This document shows positions 41,059 through 42,354 of a DNA stretch of 42,354 bases, one piece after another (within the stretch, counting starts at the first letter, position 1; each line of letters opens with the position of its first letter). The translations under genes and the position numbers were made by a program. Source of the DNA: an uncultured Muribaculaceae bacterium (GTDB taxonomy: Bacteria; Bacteroidota; Bacteroidia; Bacteroidales; Muribaculaceae). The stretch lies in NCBI GenBank assembly GCA_910578095.1, contig CAJTOZ010000014.1:1-42354 (forward strand). Reading direction: 5' to 3'. Below the pieces are notes generated by a model. The model was not told the origin of the DNA and made no database searches. It saw nothing but the letters and a program-made list of their open reading frames with translations.

Positions 41059-41811
41059 TCACTCCTCAGGCGCAAGCACGAGCGACACCGGACAATGGTC
41101 GCTGCCCTCGATATCGGCGTGTATCTCGGCGCTCACCACCCTATGAGCTATGCGCTCGCTCACAAGAAAATAATCGATACGCCACCCCACATTGCGCTCG
41201 CGGGCCCGCATGCGGTAGCTCCACCACGAGTAGGCCCCGCGGTCGTCGGGATGCAGCAGACGGAACGTATCGACAAATCCGCAGTTGAGAAGGCTGCCGA
41301 AGGCGTCGCGTTCCTCGTCGGAAAAGCCGGCGTTGTGGTGGTTGGTGGCCGGATTGGCGAGATCTATCTCGCAGTGGGCCACATTAAGATCGCCGCACAC
41401 CACCACCGGTTTTTCGGCGTCGAGCCGCTTAAGATAGTCACGGAACTGCACCTCCCATTCCAGACGATACGGCAGACGCGCCAACTCGCTCTGCGAGTTG
41501 GGCGAATAAACATTGACAAGATACAGCTCGCCGAGGTCGAGAGTGAGTATGCGCCCTTCATTGTCGAAGGTGCCGCATTCCACAGCCACCGGCTTTACAC
41601 GCGTGGCCGTGGCCGTGCCGCTGTATCCGCGGCGCTCGGCACTGTTCCAGAAAAGCTCATAGCCGCCATCGATGTCGTGCGCCATCTGCTCCGGCTGCAT
41701 CTTGGTTTCCTGCACGCAGAACGCATCGGCATCCATAGCCGCCACGACATCCTTAAATCCCTTGCCGAGCGCGGCCCGCAGGCCGTTGACATTCCATGAT
41801 ACGAATTTCAT
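41059..41811 (-). CDS. xth: Exodeoxyribonuclease III
   Basis: A 250-residue Mg-dependent AP endonuclease and 3'-5' exonuclease of base-excision repair. Motifs: MKFVSWNVNGLRA, QETKMQ (metal Glu), VNVYSPNS, CGDLNVAH, YSWWSYR, WRIDYFLVS and GSDHCPVSL (catalytic Asp-His). The ATG at 41811 begins directly with the first family strand; an extension to 41844 has no similarity. It lies 37 bases after the small HTH gene and may be cotranscribed with it. Confidence 0.96.
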   Translation of the reverse strand: MKFVSWNVNGLRAALGKGFKDVVAAMDADAFCVQETKMQPEQMAHDIDGGYELFWNSAERRGYSGTATATRVKPVAVECGTFDNEGRILTLDLGELYLVNVYSPNSQSELARLPYRLEWEVQFRDYLKRLDAEKPVVVCGDLNVAHCEIDLANPATNHHNAGFSDEERDAFGSLLNCGFVDTFRLLHPDDRGAYSWWSYRMRARERNVGWRIDYFLVSERIAHRVVSAEIHADIEGSDHCPVSLVLAPEE

Positions 41812-41848
41812 AATCAAAGACAGTGTATGTGAAGGATAGCGCACGTGG

Positions 41849-42151
41849 CTACCAAACCATGTTGTAGCCCGGCTCCTCCTTTTTCAATTTATTTTTCTTG
41901 CAACGCACGCCTGTATAGTCCTCGGACATAAGATCGGACAGCATGTCAAGCGCATCGGCGCTACGCAGGATTTTTATGAGCGCGCTCACCGAGCCACCTT
42001 TGCCGCTCTCCACCTGCTCCAGAGCATACGGTGTAACTCCGGCCTTACAGGCAAAAGCCCTCATCGAAGCCCGCTGCTCCAATCGCATTTTTCTCACTTT
42101 GCCACCTATTGCGGCGGCTATAGCGCCGTCCGGCATGTCGTATAGATCCAT
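41849..42151 (-). CDS. Small XRE/HipB-like helix-turn-helix regulator
   Basis: A 100-residue DNA-binding protein. After a short lead, the XRE HTH spans about residues 12-60 (IGGKVRKMRLEQRASMRAFACKAG, then VTPYALEQVESGKGG and ALIKILRSADAL), and a basic tail ends the protein. I chose the ATG at 42151, just before the HTH and about 24 bases after the expected transcription start; the frame stays open further into the 75-bp repeats because their length is a multiple of three. Such regulators are often the HipB antitoxin of a HipA kinase, but no toxin gene follows: xth comes next. Confidence 0.78.
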   Translation of the reverse strand: MDLYDMPDGAIAAAIGGKVRKMRLEQRASMRAFACKAGVTPYALEQVESGKGGSVSALIKILRSADALDMLSDLMSEDYTGVRCKKNKLKKEEPGYNMVW

Positions 42152-42181
42152 AATATCAGGCGTGTGTTTATTATAATTGTA

Positions 42182-42214
42182 CAAATATACGAATAAGTCG
42201 AGTGCAAAACCAAA
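42182..42214 (-). promoter_or_regulatory. Proximal promoter of the HTH regulator gene, repeated in each 75-bp unit
   Basis: On the minus strand TTTG (42214-42211) and TATATTTG (42189-42182) are 21 bases apart. The same pair recurs at 42289-42257, and a third -7 element at 42339-42332. The -33 element lies within the imperfect palindrome, so a bound regulator would block it. Confidence 0.6.
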
Positions 42215-42354
42215 TTTATTTGTGTTTTGCCGAGCGTGAGTATATCGGACGATAGTCAAATATACGAATAAGTCGAGTGCAAAACCAAATTTATTTGCGT
42301 TTTGCCGAGCGTGAGTATATCGGACGATAGTCAAATATACGAATAAGTCGAGTG
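42182..42354. repeat. 75-bp tandem repeats running off the window
   Basis: Unit 1 is 42182-42256, unit 2 is 42257-42331 (one base different), and 42332-42354 begins a third. Each unit contains GCAAAAC ... GTTTTGC, an imperfect palindrome, and a minus-strand promoter. On the minus strand the unit is open in frame with a 25-residue period. Confidence 0.95.

Noticed and set aside
42152..42334. Longer HTH protein starting inside the repeats
   Set aside because: The extra residues are just translated 75-bp repeats, and the promoter of each unit would place transcription starts downstream of such a start codon.
42182..42354. CRISPR array
   Set aside because: The 75-bp units are joined head to tail with no variable spacers, and no cas genes are present.

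Overview
The window looks like a chromosomal segment of a GC-rich gut Bacteroidales bacterium, most likely of the Muribaculaceae type. The reasons are: promoters of the Bacteroidetes form (TTTG, about 20 bases, TAnnTTTG) in front of many genes; secreted proteins ending in the short C-terminal tail typical of type IX secretion (T9SS) cargo; a T9SS plug-type protein (DUF5103); and Bacteroidales-typical families such as DUF3109, the pair of SurA-like isomerases and a K+-dependent membrane pyrophosphatase. The placement is inference; no 16S rRNA gene is present.

Layout. 1-4.3 kb: a two-gene plus-strand polysaccharide unit (GH8 xylo-oligosaccharide hydrolase and a protein with three binding-like repeats). 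4.3-8.1 kb: minus-strand membrane pyrophosphatase and a secreted GH13 alpha-amylase. 8.3-9.9 kb: a secreted type-B carboxylesterase with lower GC than its neighbours. 9.9-17.9 kb: the most unusual locus, a tight plus-strand cluster of a membrane-anchored VWA protein, a tubulin/FtsZ-like GTPase (frameshifted in this sequence) and a 1109-residue protein whose N-terminus resembles a degenerate tubulin-like domain and which carries a papain-like protease and two membrane helices. 18.0-19.8 kb: a phosphoethanolamine-transferase-like membrane enzyme. 19.9-23.0 kb: a minus-strand run ung, T9SS plug, DUF3109, ferritin. 23.0 kb: tRNA-Arg. 23.2-29.0 kb: a minus-strand run hisS, aldose epimerase, tsaB, then two SurA-like periplasmic proteins. 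29.1-34.3 kb: plus-strand secreted M13 peptidase, CE1-like esterase and a lamin-tail-domain T9SS cargo. 34.4-40.2 kb: minus-strand acyl-CoA ligase and an MFS, recO, SLC13 run. 40.3-40.7 kb: rpsT between two identical tRNA-Glu genes. 40.7-42.35 kb: a possible small RNA with its own promoter and an upstream palindrome, xth, and a small HTH regulator preceded by 75-bp tandem repeats that each carry a promoter.

How the genes work together. The GH8 enzyme, its repeat partner, the amylase and the two esterases fit plant or mucosal polysaccharide breakdown, with cargo exported through T9SS. The VWA/tubulin-like/protease cluster is predicted to be an inner-membrane machine: a periplasmic VWA sensor or adaptor with a cytoplasmic tail, a GTP-binding filament-like protein, and a cytosolic cysteine protease tethered to the membrane. 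Its function is unknown. The other genes are housekeeping (tRNA charging and modification, DNA repair, iron storage, envelope folding, energy conservation). Intergenic regions are compact; in two places a terminator hairpin of one gene overlaps the -33 element of the next promoter.
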